Of a DNA stretch of 64,000 nt, positions 27,559-36,614 are shown in pieces. Every line of letters starts with the position of its first letter. Position 1 is the stretch's first letter. Source of the DNA: Pseudomonas wuhanensis (GTDB lineage Bacteria > Pseudomonadota > Gammaproteobacteria > Pseudomonadales > Pseudomonadaceae); NCBI RefSeq assembly GCF_030687395.1, contig NZ_CP117430.1, forward strand, positions 62,001-126,000, given 5' to 3'. The translations under genes and the position numbers were made by a program. A model generated the notes under the pieces. That model ran no database searches. It was given only the letters and a program-made list of their open reading frames with translations, and had not been told where the DNA came from.

Positions 27559-28899
27559 TCAATCCAGCATCAACACCTTGGCCAAAATGATCTTCGGCCC
27601 TTTCATCTTCTTGATGATGATCCGCAAGCCTTCGACTTCCAGCACTTCTTCCTCTTCCGGCACCCGTTTCAGGGTTTCGTAGACCAGCCCGGCAAGGGTT
27701 TCGGCCTCGATGTGGTCCAGATCGATGCCCAGCAGGCGTTCAACCTTGAACAGCGGCGTATCGCCCCGTACCAGCAGCTTGCCCGGCTGATACGCGAGGA
27801 TCCCGCGTTCAGCCTTGCGGTGTTCGTCCTGAATGTCGCCCACCAGCACTTCCAGCACGTCTTCCATGGTCAGGTAGCCGATGATGTTGCCGTCGGCTTC
27901 CTCGACCAGGGCGAAATGCGAGCCGCCCTTGCGGAACTGTTCCAGCAACTGCGACAGCGGCATGTGCCGCGATACGCGCTCCAGGGGGCGGGTCAATTCG
28001 GCAAGGTTGAACGACTCGGGAATGTGATCCAGGGCCGCCAGCTCCAGCAGCAAATCCTTGATGTGCAGCAGACCGACGAACTCCTGGCGCTCGCTGTCGT
28101 ACACCGGGTAGCGGCTGAACTTGTGGCGACGGAACATCGCCAGAATTTCCTTGAGCGGTGCGTTGAACTCCAGCGTCACCAGGTCTTCCCGGGAGTTGGC
28201 CCAGTCGACCACTTCCAGCTCGCCCATTTCCACCGCCGAGGCCAAAACACGCATGCCTTGGTCGCTCGGGTCCTGGCCACGGCTGGAGTGCAGGATCAGT
28301 TTCAATTCTTCACGGCTGTAATGGTGTTCGTGATGCGGGCCGGGTTCACCTTGTCCGGCGATGCGCAGGATCTGGTTGGCGCTGGCGTTGAGCAGATAGA
28401 TGGCCGGGTACATGGCCCAGTAGAACAGGTACAGCGGCACGGCCGTCCACAGCGACAGCAGCTCGGGTTTGCGGATAGCCCAGGATTTCGGGGCCAGTTC
28501 GCCGACCACGATGTGCAGGTACGAAATGATGAAGAACGCCGTGAAGAACGACACGCCTTTGACCACTTCGGCGGAATCGACGCCCACGGCAGTCAGCACG
28601 GGTGCCAGCAGGTGCGCGAACGCCGGCTCGCCGACCCAGCCCAGGCCGAGAGAGGCGAGGGTGATACCCAATTGGCACGCCGACAGGTAAGCATCGAGCT
28701 GACTGTGCACGGTACGCAGGATGTGCCCGCGCCAGCCGTGCTGCTCTGCGATGGCTTCGACCCGGGTCGAGCGCAATTTGACCATGGCAAATTCCGCCGC
28801 AACGAAAAAGCCGTTGAGCAAAACCAGGATCAGAGCAAAAAGAATCATGCCGAAGTCGGCGAATATTGTTGCGAGGGTCAAGCCAGGGGAAGGGTCCAT
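27559..28899 (-). CDS. CNNM/CorC-HlyC family membrane protein with CBS pair
   Basis: A 446-residue protein: an N-terminal DUF21/CNNM transmembrane domain (~10-200; LILVLLNGFFVAAEFAMVKL is the family signature), two CBS domains (~215-345; YPVYDSERQEFVGLLHIKDL and GNIIGYLTMEDVLEVLVGDI) and a C-terminal CorC_HlyC domain (~360-440; LVRGDTPLFKVERLLGID). Relatives are implicated in magnesium or cobalt efflux; the label hemolysin is historical. It stands between convergent M23 and same-strand phoR, 123 bp downstream of phoR. Confidence 0.9.
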   Translation of the reverse strand: MDPSPGLTLATIFADFGMILFALILVLLNGFFVAAEFAMVKLRSTRVEAIAEQHGWRGHILRTVHSQLDAYLSACQLGITLASLGLGWVGEPAFAHLLAPVLTAVGVDSAEVVKGVSFFTAFFIISYLHIVVGELAPKSWAIRKPELLSLWTAVPLYLFYWAMYPAIYLLNASANQILRIAGQGEPGPHHEHHYSREELKLILHSSRGQDPSDQGMRVLASAVEMGELEVVDWANSREDLVTLEFNAPLKEILAMFRRHKFSRYPVYDSERQEFVGLLHIKDLLLELAALDHIPESFNLAELTRPLERVSRHMPLSQLLEQFRKGGSHFALVEEADGNIIGYLTMEDVLEVLVGDIQDEHRKAERGILAYQPGKLLVRGDTPLFKVERLLGIDLDHIEAETLAGLVYETLKRVPEEEEVLEVEGLRIIIKKMKGPKIILAKVLMLD

Positions 28900-29022
28900 G
28901 ATGGAGTTTTGCGGGTTCCGTGTATTCGAATGGTAAGAAAAAAGTGCGCCTGAAGGGCAGGCACAAGTCAGCCAATGTAGCGGCTGACTGGACGATTGCC
29001 TAGTGGCGAGTGCTGGCCGGTA

Positions 29023-30345
29023 TCAATCGGCGGCGCTGATAACGCGGGATTTTGTCACCTGGGCTGGCGCAAAATGGCAAGTAAACGTGCTGCCGTGGCC
29101 CGGTACGCTGCTGATTTCCATACGAGCCCGGTGGCGCAGCAACACATGTTTGACGATGGCCAGCCCCAGCCCGGTGCCGCCGGTGTTGGAGTTGCGGCTG
29201 GAATCGACGCGGTAGAAGCGCTCAGTCAGGCGCGGCAAGTGTTTGCTGTCGATGCCGATCCCCGAATCCTGCACGCTCAGGTGTGCGCCTTGATCGTCAC
29301 CCCACCAGCGAATGCGGATATTGCCCTCGGCCGGGGTGTATTTCACTGCGTTGAACACCAGGTTGGAGAACGCGCTGCGCAATTCGGCTTCGCTGCCCTT
29401 GAGCTGAATCGTCGGGTCGGCTTCCAGGGTGATGTGCTGATTTTTCTGACCGGAAAGCTGCTGAGCGTCGCTTTTGATCGATTGCAACAGGCTGTCGATG
29501 GATACCGGCTGGTTGTCCGAGGGGTAATCGGTGGCTTCCAGTTTGGCCAGCAGCAGCAAATCGTTGAGCAACGTCTGCATACGCCCCCCTTGCTGCTGCA
29601 TCTGTTGCAGGGCACGGGTCCAGCGCGGATTCACTTCTTCGACGTTGTCGAGCAGGGTTTCCAGGTAGCCGCAGATCACCGTCAGCGGCGTGCGCAGCTC
29701 GTGGGACACGTTGGCGATGAAGTCTTTGCGCATCTGTTCCAGCTGATGGATACGCGTCACGTCGCGCACCAGCATCAAGTGTTCGTTGTTGCCGTAGCGG
29801 GTGATGTACAGCTGAATACGCAGGCGATCATTGATCGGCGAAGGAATTTCCAACGGCTCGGCATAGCTGTCCTGCTCGAAGTATTCCTTGAAGCGCGGAT
29901 GGCGCACCAGATTGGTCACTGGCTGACCACTGTCCTGAGGGGTCTTGAGGCCCAGCAAGGTTTCGGCGGCGCGGTTCCACCATTCCAGGTTGCCGTCGCT
30001 GTCGAGCATGATCACCGCATCTTTCAGCGCAGCGGTGGATTCCTGGACCCGGTCGATCACTGCTTGCAGGCGCCCGCGCACCCGTTGGTCGCGGCGTTGC
30101 AGGTGGTAGATGCTGTCGAACACTTCGCCCCACAAGCCATAGCCGTCGGGTGGTGCTTCATCGGGTTGGTGCTGGCGCAGCCATTCATGCAAACGCAGCA
30201 ACTGCTTGAGGGTCCATGCCAGGTAAAGGCCCAGGCCCACGGCGAGGCTCCAGCCGTAATAACCGGAAATCAGGCCAATCACCAGGCAGGCGGTGACCAG
30301 CAACAGCATGTGGCGAATCAGGGTGCCATGCCAGTTTTGGTTCAC
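29023..30345 (-). CDS. phoR: Phosphate regulon sensor histidine kinase PhoR
   Basis: A 440-residue kinase with two N-terminal membrane segments (~12-48), a charged linker and a PAS domain (~100-195). The HisKA region has His215 in NVSHELRTPLTV, and the HATPase_c domain has N-box FSNLVFNAVKYTP, DSGIGI and GGTGLGLAIVKH. It phosphorylates PhoB when phosphate is low and interacts with PhoU/PstB. It follows phoB after 38 bp on the same strand as one operon. Confidence 0.95.
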   Translation of the reverse strand: MNQNWHGTLIRHMLLLVTACLVIGLISGYYGWSLAVGLGLYLAWTLKQLLRLHEWLRQHQPDEAPPDGYGLWGEVFDSIYHLQRRDQRVRGRLQAVIDRVQESTAALKDAVIMLDSDGNLEWWNRAAETLLGLKTPQDSGQPVTNLVRHPRFKEYFEQDSYAEPLEIPSPINDRLRIQLYITRYGNNEHLMLVRDVTRIHQLEQMRKDFIANVSHELRTPLTVICGYLETLLDNVEEVNPRWTRALQQMQQQGGRMQTLLNDLLLLAKLEATDYPSDNQPVSIDSLLQSIKSDAQQLSGQKNQHITLEADPTIQLKGSEAELRSAFSNLVFNAVKYTPAEGNIRIRWWGDDQGAHLSVQDSGIGIDSKHLPRLTERFYRVDSSRNSNTGGTGLGLAIVKHVLLRHRARMEISSVPGHGSTFTCHFAPAQVTKSRVISAAD

Positions 30346-30383
30346 GGAAAAATGCGTCCTTGTCAGCGAGTCTGGCGGTCGGC

Positions 30384-31073
30384 TCAGGCCTTGGTGGAAA
30401 ACCGGTAGCCGGTGCCGCGCACGGTTTGTACCAGATTTTCATAGGCATCGCCGAGGGCTTTGCGCAGGCGACGGATGTGCACATCGACCGTGCGCTCTTC
30501 GACATAGACATTGCCGCCCCAGACCTGATCCAGCAACTGGCCGCGAGTGTAGGCACGTTCCTGGTGGGTCATGAAAAATTGCAGCAAGCGGTACTCGGTC
30601 GGGCCCATCTCGGCGGGTTTGCCGTCGATGGTCACGCGGTGGCTGATCGGGTCAAGCAGCAGGCCACCGACTTCGATCGGCGCTTCGCCATCGGTCGGGC
30701 CGGCGCGGCGCAGCACGGCTTTCAGGCGCGCCACCAGCTCACGTGGGGAAAACGGTTTGGTGATGTAATCGTCGGCGCCGACTTCCAGCCCCTGGATCTT
30801 GTTGTCCTCTTCGCCCTTGGCGGTGAGCATGATGATCGGGATATCCCCGGTCAGCTCATCGCGCTTGAGACGGCGGGCCAGCTCGATGCCAGAGGTGCCG
30901 GGCAGCATCCAGTCGAGCAGGATCAGGTCCGGTTTACGGTCGACGATAATGGCATGGGCCTGCTGCGAGTTCTCTGCCTCCAGGCAGTCATAGCCGGCCA
31001 TTTCCAACGCAACGGCGATCATTTCGCGAATGGGCGCTTCGTCGTCGACGATCAGAATGCTCCTGCCAACCAT
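30384..31073 (-). CDS. phoB: Phosphate regulon response regulator PhoB
   Basis: A 229-residue OmpR-type regulator. The receiver domain has DD at 10-11, Asp54 in [10 protein letters not shown], Thr/Lys switch residues in MLTAKG and ITKPFSP. The winged-helix DNA-binding domain (~130-229) includes [19 protein letters not shown] and [12 protein letters not shown]. PhoB would bind the Pho boxes before pstS, pstC and its own promoter (31127-31144). Confidence 0.96.
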   Translation of the reverse strand: MVGRSILIVDDEAPIREMIAVALEMAGYDCLEAENSQQAHAIIVDRKPDLILLDWMLPGTSGIELARRLKRDELTGDIPIIMLTAKGEEDNKIQGLEVGADDYITKPFSPRELVARLKAVLRRAGPTDGEAPIEVGGLLLDPISHRVTIDGKPAEMGPTEYRLLQFFMTHQERAYTRGQLLDQVWGGNVYVEERTVDVHIRRLRKALGDAYENLVQTVRGTGYRFSTKA

Positions 31074-31085
31074 GCCTTAATCCTC

Positions 31086-31103
31086 TTGTCATTTAACTGT
31101 CTT
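31086..31103 (+). promoter_or_regulatory. Plus-oriented Pho box-like site in the phoB leader
   Basis: TTGTCAT-TTAA-CTGTCTT matches the PhoB half-site at 6 of 7 positions in both repeats but reads away from phoB, towards the plus-strand gene at 31226. It lies 13 bp before the phoB start codon. It may act on the plus-strand gene, repress phoB, or be incidental. Confidence 0.45.
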
Positions 31104-31126
31104 GCGCCGCATTAGATAACGGAATT

Positions 31127-31144
31127 ATTGCAGTCGTGTGACAG
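31127..31144 (-). promoter_or_regulatory. Pho box upstream of phoB
   Basis: On the minus strand CTGTCAC-ACGA-CTGCAAT, matching CTGTCAT at 6 and 5 of 7 positions with the standard 11-bp period, 54 bp before the phoB start. Its orientation fits autoactivation of phoBR. Confidence 0.65.
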
Positions 31145-31225
31145 TATTTTAGCCGTCCTGCGATTGTCGTGATCCTGAACTAAGCTCTAAGTCCGAATCC
31201 TGACAACCACAAGAGGAAGGTTTCC

Positions 31226-31603
31226 ATGACTCACATTGCTCAATCCTGGAAGGCCCTGCTGGTTACGGCTGCGTTAACGCTGCCGTCCCTGGCCTTTGCC
31301 GCCGATCCGGCCATGATGAAAGACGGCATGATGGTCGACCAGAAGGGTATGACCTTGTACACGTTTGATAAGGACAAAGAAGGCCAGTCGATGTGCACAG
31401 GTGAGTGTGCAACGATGTGGCCACCGTTGATGGCGCCGATGGATGCCAAGCCCACCGGAAAATGGATGCCGATCAAACGCGATGACGGCACGATGCAATG
31501 GGCGTATGAAGGCAAGCCAATGTATGGCTACAAAATGGACACGAAACCCGGGGATACCGCGGGTGACGGTAAAGGCGGCTTCTGGCACATGTATCGGCAC
31601 TGA
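31226..31603 (+). CDS. Secreted COG4315-type repeat protein (YxFDxD motif)
   Basis: A 125-residue protein with a signal peptide (cleavage near SLAFA-AD). The mature part shows the two Y-x-[FYW]-x-x-D type repeats of the secreted COG4315 family: MTLYTFDKDKEGQSMCTGEC and MYGYKMDTKPGDT, plus MWPPLMAP and a C-terminal GGFWHMYRH. Function is unknown; it is a periplasmic or surface protein. AAGAGGAAGG precedes the ATG. It is divergent from phoB, and a Pho-box-like site in its orientation lies about 120 bp upstream, so phosphate control is possible. Confidence 0.8.
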   Translation: MTHIAQSWKALLVTAALTLPSLAFAADPAMMKDGMMVDQKGMTLYTFDKDKEGQSMCTGECATMWPPLMAPMDAKPTGKWMPIKRDDGTMQWAYEGKPMYGYKMDTKPGDTAGDGKGGFWHMYRH

Positions 31604-31625
31604 TTGACTGCAAAAAGATTGCACC

Positions 31626-31670
31626 CGTAGCAGCTGGCGAAGCCTGCGTTCGGCTGCGGCAACTGCTACA
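31626..31670. repeat. Palindromic repeat, GTAGCAGCTGGCGAAGCC family
   Basis: CGTAGCAGCTGGCGAAGCCTGCG followed by its near-complement ending in GCAACTGCTACAG: a third interspersed palindrome family seen in Pseudomonas. It sits between the convergent COG4315 gene and ubiA. Confidence 0.7.
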
Positions 31671-31682
31671 GATCAATCGCAG

Positions 31683-32573
31683 TCAGCGCGACGCGTAATC
31701 CAGCACAATCCCGACGAAAATCGCCAACCCCGCCCAGTGATTGTGCAAAAACGCCTGGAAGCAGCGCATCCGGTCCTTGCTGCGGGTGTACCAGAACTCC
31801 CACGCAAAACAACCCGCCGCCGCCAGCAGCCCGAGGTGGAACCAGCCGCCGAGCTGGAATTTCGAACCCGCCAGCAGCAAGCACCCCAACGCCAAGCCCT
31901 GCAGGGTCAGAATGATCACCCTGTCGGCGTCGCCAAACAGAATCGCCGTGGATTTCACCCCGATCTTCAGGTCGTCATCGCGGTCGGTCATGGCGTAATA
32001 GGTGTCGTAGCCTACGGTCCACAGCAGGTTGGCGATCCACAGTAACCAGGCCGTCGCCGGCAGTTCACCGGTCTCGGCGGTGAACGCCATGGGCATGCCC
32101 CAGGAGAACGCCGCGCCCAGCACCACTTGCGGGTAATAGGTGTAGCGCTTCATGAATGGATAACTGGACGCCAGGGCCAAGCCGCCCAGCGACAGCCAGA
32201 CAGTTGCCGCGTTGGTGCACAGCACCAGCAAAAAGCTCACGCCCATCAGCACCGCGAAGAACACCAGGGCTTCTTTCGAGCTGATCTTACCGCTCACCAG
32301 CGGCCGCTGCTCGGTGCGTTTGACGTGGCCATCGACCTTGCGGTCCGCCCAATCGTTGATCACGCAACCACCGGCGCGGGTCAGCACCACGCCGAGCACG
32401 AAGATCACGACATTGGCCAGTGACGGCGAACCCTCACCGGCAATCCACAGTGCCCACAACGTCGGCCACAGCAGCAGGTAAATGCCGATCGGCTTGTCCA
32501 TGCGGGTCAGCTGAATGAAATCCCAGGACCGTGGATTCAAACGGTTCAGGGACTTGAGCAGGCTCTGGTACAT
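31683..32573 (-). CDS. ubiA: 4-hydroxybenzoate octaprenyltransferase UbiA
   Basis: A 296-residue inner-membrane prenyltransferase that attaches the polyprenyl chain to 4-hydroxybenzoate in ubiquinone synthesis. Two aspartate-rich motifs bind the Mg-diphosphate: NDWADRKVD (about 80-88) and [12 protein letters not shown] (about 205-216), among roughly eight hydrophobic helices. The ATG at 32573 gives the family start [19 protein letters not shown] and overlaps the ubiC stop (ATGA), so the two are translationally coupled. Confidence 0.95.
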   Translation of the reverse strand: MYQSLLKSLNRLNPRSWDFIQLTRMDKPIGIYLLLWPTLWALWIAGEGSPSLANVVIFVLGVVLTRAGGCVINDWADRKVDGHVKRTEQRPLVSGKISSKEALVFFAVLMGVSFLLVLCTNAATVWLSLGGLALASSYPFMKRYTYYPQVVLGAAFSWGMPMAFTAETGELPATAWLLWIANLLWTVGYDTYYAMTDRDDDLKIGVKSTAILFGDADRVIILTLQGLALGCLLLAGSKFQLGGWFHLGLLAAAGCFAWEFWYTRSKDRMRCFQAFLHNHWAGLAIFVGIVLDYASR

Positions 32574-33136
32574 CAGCAATTCTCCGGATGGGCGCGGGCG
32601 GCGCTCCACAAGGTCGGCAGGAAAATCTCGGCCACCAGTACGCTCAAGGCGCCGCGGTCGAAACGCGAACGCCGGCCCCACAGTTCAGGCGCCTGAGCCT
32701 CCACCGGCAACCATGCTTGAGGATAATGACAAACCTCGATGGCCCGACGCTGAAAGGCCTGGTCGCAAAACAGCAACTCGCCCAGAGAGCGACTGCCCAG
32801 CTCATCCATGTGCAACCCATCGCCCTGCAACGCGCTACGCGCCGCCACGCTGCGGGCAAACACCCAGGCTTCACCGTGGCCGCGCAGATACACTTCGCGC
32901 ACCCAGCCTTCGCTGCCTTCGGTCAGTTCCAGCGCGGCACATTCGTCGGCGCGCAGCGATTGCCAGCCTTCGAACAGCGGCGTGACGCTGAAACCGTCAT
33001 TCGACAAACGGGTCAGGCGTCGGGTCAGCGACCCTTCATCGAACAACCAATTGAGCGTAGACGTGTCGGGGAGGGGCGTCAGTTGGCTTTGTGGGAGCCA
33101 GAGCAGCGTCGGGGAGGGGGCTTTTGAGTGCGGCAC
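32573..33136 (-). CDS. ubiC: Chorismate lyase UbiC
   Basis: A 187-residue cytosolic enzyme that converts chorismate to 4-hydroxybenzoate and pyruvate, feeding UbiA. Family positions are visible in [20 protein letters not shown] (substrate Arg) and the C-terminal ARRSRFD-like segment [20 protein letters not shown] with a late Glu. It is the first gene of the ubiC-ubiA operon and divergent from the rubredoxin gene. Confidence 0.93.
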   Translation of the reverse strand: MPHSKAPSPTLLWLPQSQLTPLPDTSTLNWLFDEGSLTRRLTRLSNDGFSVTPLFEGWQSLRADECAALELTEGSEGWVREVYLRGHGEAWVFARSVAARSALQGDGLHMDELGSRSLGELLFCDQAFQRRAIEVCHYPQAWLPVEAQAPELWGRRSRFDRGALSVLVAEIFLPTLWSAARAHPENC

Positions 33137-33336
33137 AGTGAGTCATTATTGGCAGCAAATGAGGCGGCGAGCTTACCATGTCAGGCGGCGAGTTTGATTG
33201 ATCCGGCCTGCCGTTGCGCCGAACAGGCTTGCATCTGTCGGGCCCGATCAGTACAAAACGCCCTGAGCCGGACGGCAGCGCTTCACCCATCGACCGTTCG
33301 CGCCGGCAAAAGCCTGAATCCTGAGGAAGTACCTGA

Positions 33337-33504
33337 ATGAAAAAGTGGCAATGTGTGGTCTGCGGCCTGATCTATAACGAAGCCGAGGGCTGGCCGGACG
33401 ACGGTATTGCGGCGGGCACACCATGGCAGGATGTGCCGGAAGACTGGCTGTGCCCGGACTGTGGCGTGGGCAAAATGGATTTCGAAATGATTGAAATCAA
33501 CTAA
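33337..33504 (+). CDS. Rubredoxin
   Basis: A 55-residue iron protein with the two CxxC pairs that bind one Fe: [15 protein letters not shown] near the start and [10 protein letters not shown] near residues 38-47. It starts MKKWQCVVC at an ATG preceded by GAGGAAG. It passes electrons between rubredoxin reductase and an oxidase or hydroxylase (alkane hydroxylases in some pseudomonads), or takes part in oxygen defence. The reductase gene follows 19 bp downstream. Confidence 0.95.
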   Translation: MKKWQCVVCGLIYNEAEGWPDDGIAAGTPWQDVPEDWLCPDCGVGKMDFEMIEIN

Positions 33505-33523
33505 GACAAGCAAGGAGCAAGGA

Positions 33524-34672
33524 ATGAACGCACCTGTCGTGATCGTCGGCACTGGGCTGGCTGGCTACAACCTGGCCCGGGAGTTTCGCAAACTCGATGG
33601 CGAAACCCCGCTGCTGTTGATTACCGCAGATGACGGACGCTCCTACTCCAAACCGATGCTCTCCACCGGCTTCGGCAAGAATAAAGACGCCGATGGCCTG
33701 AGCATGGCCGAACCGGGTGCCATGGCCGAGCAATTGAAGGCCGAAGTGCGTACCCACACGCGCATCAGTGGCATCGATCCTGGCCACAAACGCCTGTGGA
33801 TCGGCGAAGAGGCGGTGATCTACCGCGACCTGATCCTGGCCTGGGGCGCGGAAACCGTGCGGGCGCCGATCGAAGGCGACGCGGCCGATGCCGTTTTCCC
33901 GATCAACGACCTTGAAGACTACGCCCGCTTTCGCGCGGCGGCGGCCGGCAAGCATCGGGTGTTGCTGCTGGGCGCCGGATTGATCGGCTGCGAATTCGCA
34001 AACGACCTGATTCTCGGTGGTTACGAGGTGCAACTGGTTGCACCGTGTGAACAAGTCATGCCGACCTTGCTGCACCCGGCGGCGGCCGCTGCGGTCCAGG
34101 CCGGCCTGGAAAGCCTGGGCGCGCGCTTCCACCTCGGGCCGGTGCTCAATCGCCTGCAGCGAGTGGCTGACGGCCTGGAAGCACATCTGTCCGACGGCCA
34201 GGTCATCCCTTGCGATGTAGTGGTATCGGCCATCGGTCTGCGTCCGCGCATCGACCTGGCGGCTGCTGCCGGGGTGCAGGTCAATCGCGGCGTAGTGGTC
34301 GACCGTCACCTCAAAACTTCTCATGCCAACATCTACGCCTTGGGCGACTGCGCCGAGGTCGATGGGCTGAATTTGTTGTACGTCATGCCCCTCATGAGCT
34401 GTGCGAGAGCGCTGGCTCAGACCCTCGCCGGAAACCCCACCGCTGTGAGTTATGGCCCGATGCCGATCACCGTGAAAACCCCGGTCTGTCCATTGGTGGT
34501 TTCCCCGCCACCACGGGGCGCGGAGGGCGTCTGGACGGTGGAAGGGCAGGGCGCGGACATCAAGGTGCTGTGCCGCGACAGCGCCGGCAAATTGCTGGGC
34601 TATGCCCTGACAGGCGCGGCGGTGATGGAAAAACTCGCCCTGAACAAAGAGCTTCCGCCCCTGTTGGCGTAA
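33524..34672 (+). CDS. Rubredoxin-NAD(P)+ reductase, FAD-dependent
   Basis: A 382-residue flavoprotein of the pyridine nucleotide-disulphide oxidoreductase fold. The N-terminal FAD-binding GxGxxG reads [17 protein letters not shown], the central NAD(P)-binding Rossmann motif reads [16 protein letters not shown], and the second FAD contact reads [11 protein letters not shown]. It reduces the neighbouring rubredoxin. The ATG at 33524 has AAGGAGCAAGG upstream; the frame extends back to 33491 without a better site. It forms an operon with the rubredoxin gene. Confidence 0.93.
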   Translation: MNAPVVIVGTGLAGYNLAREFRKLDGETPLLLITADDGRSYSKPMLSTGFGKNKDADGLSMAEPGAMAEQLKAEVRTHTRISGIDPGHKRLWIGEEAVIYRDLILAWGAETVRAPIEGDAADAVFPINDLEDYARFRAAAAGKHRVLLLGAGLIGCEFANDLILGGYEVQLVAPCEQVMPTLLHPAAAAAVQAGLESLGARFHLGPVLNRLQRVADGLEAHLSDGQVIPCDVVVSAIGLRPRIDLAAAAGVQVNRGVVVDRHLKTSHANIYALGDCAEVDGLNLLYVMPLMSCARALAQTLAGNPTAVSYGPMPITVKTPVCPLVVSPPPRGAEGVWTVEGQGADIKVLCRDSAGKLLGYALTGAAVMEKLALNKELPPLLA

Positions 34673-34864
34673 ATACCGGTCGTTCTGTCGGAATCACCCC
34701 CTTTTTGTCCCCACAAAGGTCGCGGGGAGACTGGCGCGGCTCTTAAGCGCGTGCCATCCTCACTCCCGTCTGCCGCAGAGTAGAGCACCTGCGGCGCCTT
34801 AGGCGCTGTTCCAACGAGAACAGCACGGACATAACAACAAAAAACCGTCAAAGGGGCTTCACTA

Positions 34865-35140
34865 ATGCGCAAACCAGAACTCGCCGCTGCAATCGCGGAA
34901 AAAGCAGACCTCACCAAAGAACAGGCCAACCGCGTTCTCAACGCCGTTCTCGAAGAAATCACCGGCGCCCTGCACCGCAAAGACAGCGTGACGCTGGTGG
35001 GCTTCGGCACCTTCCTGCAACGCCATCGCGGTGCCCGTACCGGCAAAAACCCGCAAACCGGTGAGCCGGTGAAGATCAAGGCCAGCAACACTGTTGCGTT
35101 CAAGCCGGGCAAGTCGTTGAAGGACAGCGTTAATCCGTAA
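34865..35140 (+). CDS. HU family DNA-binding protein
   Basis: A 91-residue histone-like protein: MRKPELAAAIAEKADLTKEQ, then GFGTFLQRHRGARTGKNPQTGEPV with the beta-arm RTGKNPQTG, and KPGKSLKDSVNP at the end. This is the HU form usually called HupA in Pseudomonas. It bends DNA and organises the nucleoid. The 192-bp gap before it should hold its promoter, but no decisive match was found. An intrinsic terminator follows. Confidence 0.94.
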   Translation: MRKPELAAAIAEKADLTKEQANRVLNAVLEEITGALHRKDSVTLVGFGTFLQRHRGARTGKNPQTGEPVKIKASNTVAFKPGKSLKDSVNP

Positions 35141-35176
35141 CACGCACCGACTTCCCGCATAGCGGGTGAGCGGGAT

Positions 35177-35218
35177 AAAAAATGGGCACGCCAACGAGGT
35201 TGGGTGCCCATTTTTTTG
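35177..35218 (+). terminator. Intrinsic terminator after the HU gene
   Basis: AAAAAATGGGCAC paired with GTGCCCATTTTTTT (35177-35216). The A-run and T-run make it bidirectional, able to stop the convergent DUF6124 transcript as well. Confidence 0.9.
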
Positions 35219-35229
35219 TGGGTGGCGGA

Positions 35230-35625
35230 TTAGCTGACGCGGCTTTGTTTCCTGGCGAGAATCGCTGCTATTTCCGGCTCATTCAGGTGATCCAGCGCGC
35301 GCTCTACCAACAAATGCACCCCGTCGGCCATGCGGCTGAGCGCCAGGGCTACGGAGCGGCGTGAACCGTCCACGTCGTCGGCGAGGTCGGCGGCGATGGC
35401 GCTGATGGACAAGATATCTTCCGAGGCATTGGCGAGGAGGGCTTCAGTGTTGATGCCCGGGCAGACGCTGAAGAGCTGGCCTTTGCGTTTCGGTGGCTTT
35501 GGTTCGGCTGGCGGGAAGTGGTGGTCGAGGGCGCGTTCGGCGGCGTCGTTGAGTTTTTTTGAATCGGGGCTTTCGTATGGGGAGACCGGATCGGTGTCCG
35601 GTGGGTTAGGTGTAACTTTGAACAT
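35230..35625 (-). CDS. DUF6124 family protein
   Basis: A 131-residue cytosolic protein of a family common in fluorescent pseudomonads. Its start MFKVTPNPPDTDPVSPYESP is characteristic, and a helical C-terminal half follows (LLANASEDILSISAIAADLA, LSRMADGVHLLVERALDHL). No function is known to me. The ATG at 35625 has AAGGA upstream; an in-frame upstream Met at 35658 lacks family similarity. It lies at the left edge of the Rhs accessory region. Confidence 0.75.
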   Translation of the reverse strand: MFKVTPNPPDTDPVSPYESPDSKKLNDAAERALDHHFPPAEPKPPKRKGQLFSVCPGINTEALLANASEDILSISAIAADLADDVDGSRRSVALALSRMADGVHLLVERALDHLNEPEIAAILARKQSRVS

Positions 35626-36105
35626 GATCTTCAATTCCTTGAGTGATGCTGACACCACTTCGCCGACTAAACGAAGGGGAGGCAGCTGTACGCAGGTTAG
35701 TCGGACCGGGGAATTGAAGAAGCCGGCGCACCCAAAGGTGCCCTACGCACAGCTACCATCAAATGCAGGTAGGAAATACCTGTCTGACGGACGCTTGTAC
35801 AACTTCAATTACCAGCGGGCGACTAAACCCGACCACTGACGATCAGTGACACGAATCAAGTTACCGACCGGCCCCAAAGCGTACAAGCCGGCGGATTCTG
35901 GCGTAGCCGTAGGCAACGACGCAAGGTGTTGTAGCTTTCACGACGTTACCTACAAGGCTTTTAAACAAGCACTGTCAGGCATTGGCGTGGGACCGACTGG
36001 AAAACCATTTTTGATCAGGATTGGGGGCCGCACTGTGTTCGGCAGCAACTGACCGAGGGCGTCGTAGGTAAAGAAGCGATGGATTCCTAGAGGCCTCGGT
36101 CGTGG
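35626..36105. other. 480-bp gene-poor stretch with hairpins and a decayed Rhs fragment
   Basis: This is the upstream region of the DUF6124 gene. On the minus strand it holds GGGCACCTTTGGGTGCGCC, a small hairpin about 105 nt before the start codon. There is also a 10-bp inverted repeat (35909-35918 with 35944-35953, one G-U pair). At its right end (36045-36076) is a short piece of Rhs coding sequence. A 68-codon plus-strand frame (35846-36052) has no recognisable features and is not called. Confidence 0.5.
36045..36076 (-). pseudogene. Rhs YD-repeat fragment (remnant)
   Basis: On the minus strand this reads FTYDALGQLL, the same as FAYDALGQLL in the large Rhs protein. At DNA level 26 of 29 plus-strand bases agree with the matching place in that gene near 38638-38666. 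The reading frame is lost on both sides. It marks a former Rhs module beyond the present downstream end. Confidence 0.65.
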
Positions 36106-36554
36106 TCAGGATTTTTTCTCTAAATAGAACTTCAAATATTTTTTTGGCCTTTCTTGAAAGGCTCGTGCCTTACCGAAGCTATAAGCATCGTCAAAGTATT
36201 TATAGGCCTGTGAATAATCTTCCAATTCAAAGTAGACCATTCCCAGGTTGATCAGCGGCCCTGTATCGATATCTGACTCTCGGCCATCCAGGGTCTTTTG
36301 CGCCCAATCTTTAGCGGTCTCGAAGTCACCGTTGTCGAAGTGCAGGTTGAAAAAAGAACCTGTGACCCATGACGACAAAGGTGTCCATTCAAGTTTTGGC
36401 TCAGGAAGCAAGTCCCATGCTCTTTGGTACAAGGCTTGGGCTTCATCTTTTTGTTTTGCTCATCGAGCTCATTGCCCGACGCCATGATGGCCATTAACTC
36501 GTCTGCCAGTTTGGGATTTTCATTGGCTAAGTCTTTCATATGATAGTTCTGCAT
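36106..36554 (-). pseudogene. Frameshifted TPR-type immunity-like gene
   Basis: Two overlapping frames make one protein of about 150 residues. The N-terminal part (from 36554, MKDLANENPKLADELMAIMA) runs to LDEQNKK. A one-base shift at an A-rich stretch (about 36448-36460) is then needed to continue as DEAQALYQRAWDLLPEPK down to 36106. The joined product has a tetratricopeptide-like C-terminal part (GPLINLGMVYFELEDYSQAY) as in small TPR proteins found beside Rhs and contact-dependent toxins, where they are thought to be immunity proteins. It may be an inactivated orphan immunity gene, a sequencing error or a slippage site. Confidence 0.65.
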
Positions 36555-36614
36555 TTATGGTAGACGTCCTGCTTGATACTTGATCGCTGTAAATGGCGTC
36601 AGATTTCTAACAGC

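Noticed and set aside
27040-28953. 637-codon plus-strand frame opposite the CorC-like gene
   Set aside because: Antisense shadow; it overlaps the end of the M23 gene in another frame and shows no domain.
35846-36052. 68-codon plus-strand frame in the DUF6124 leader region
   Set aside because: No ribosome site or recognisable motif, and it runs into the antisense of an Rhs remnant.
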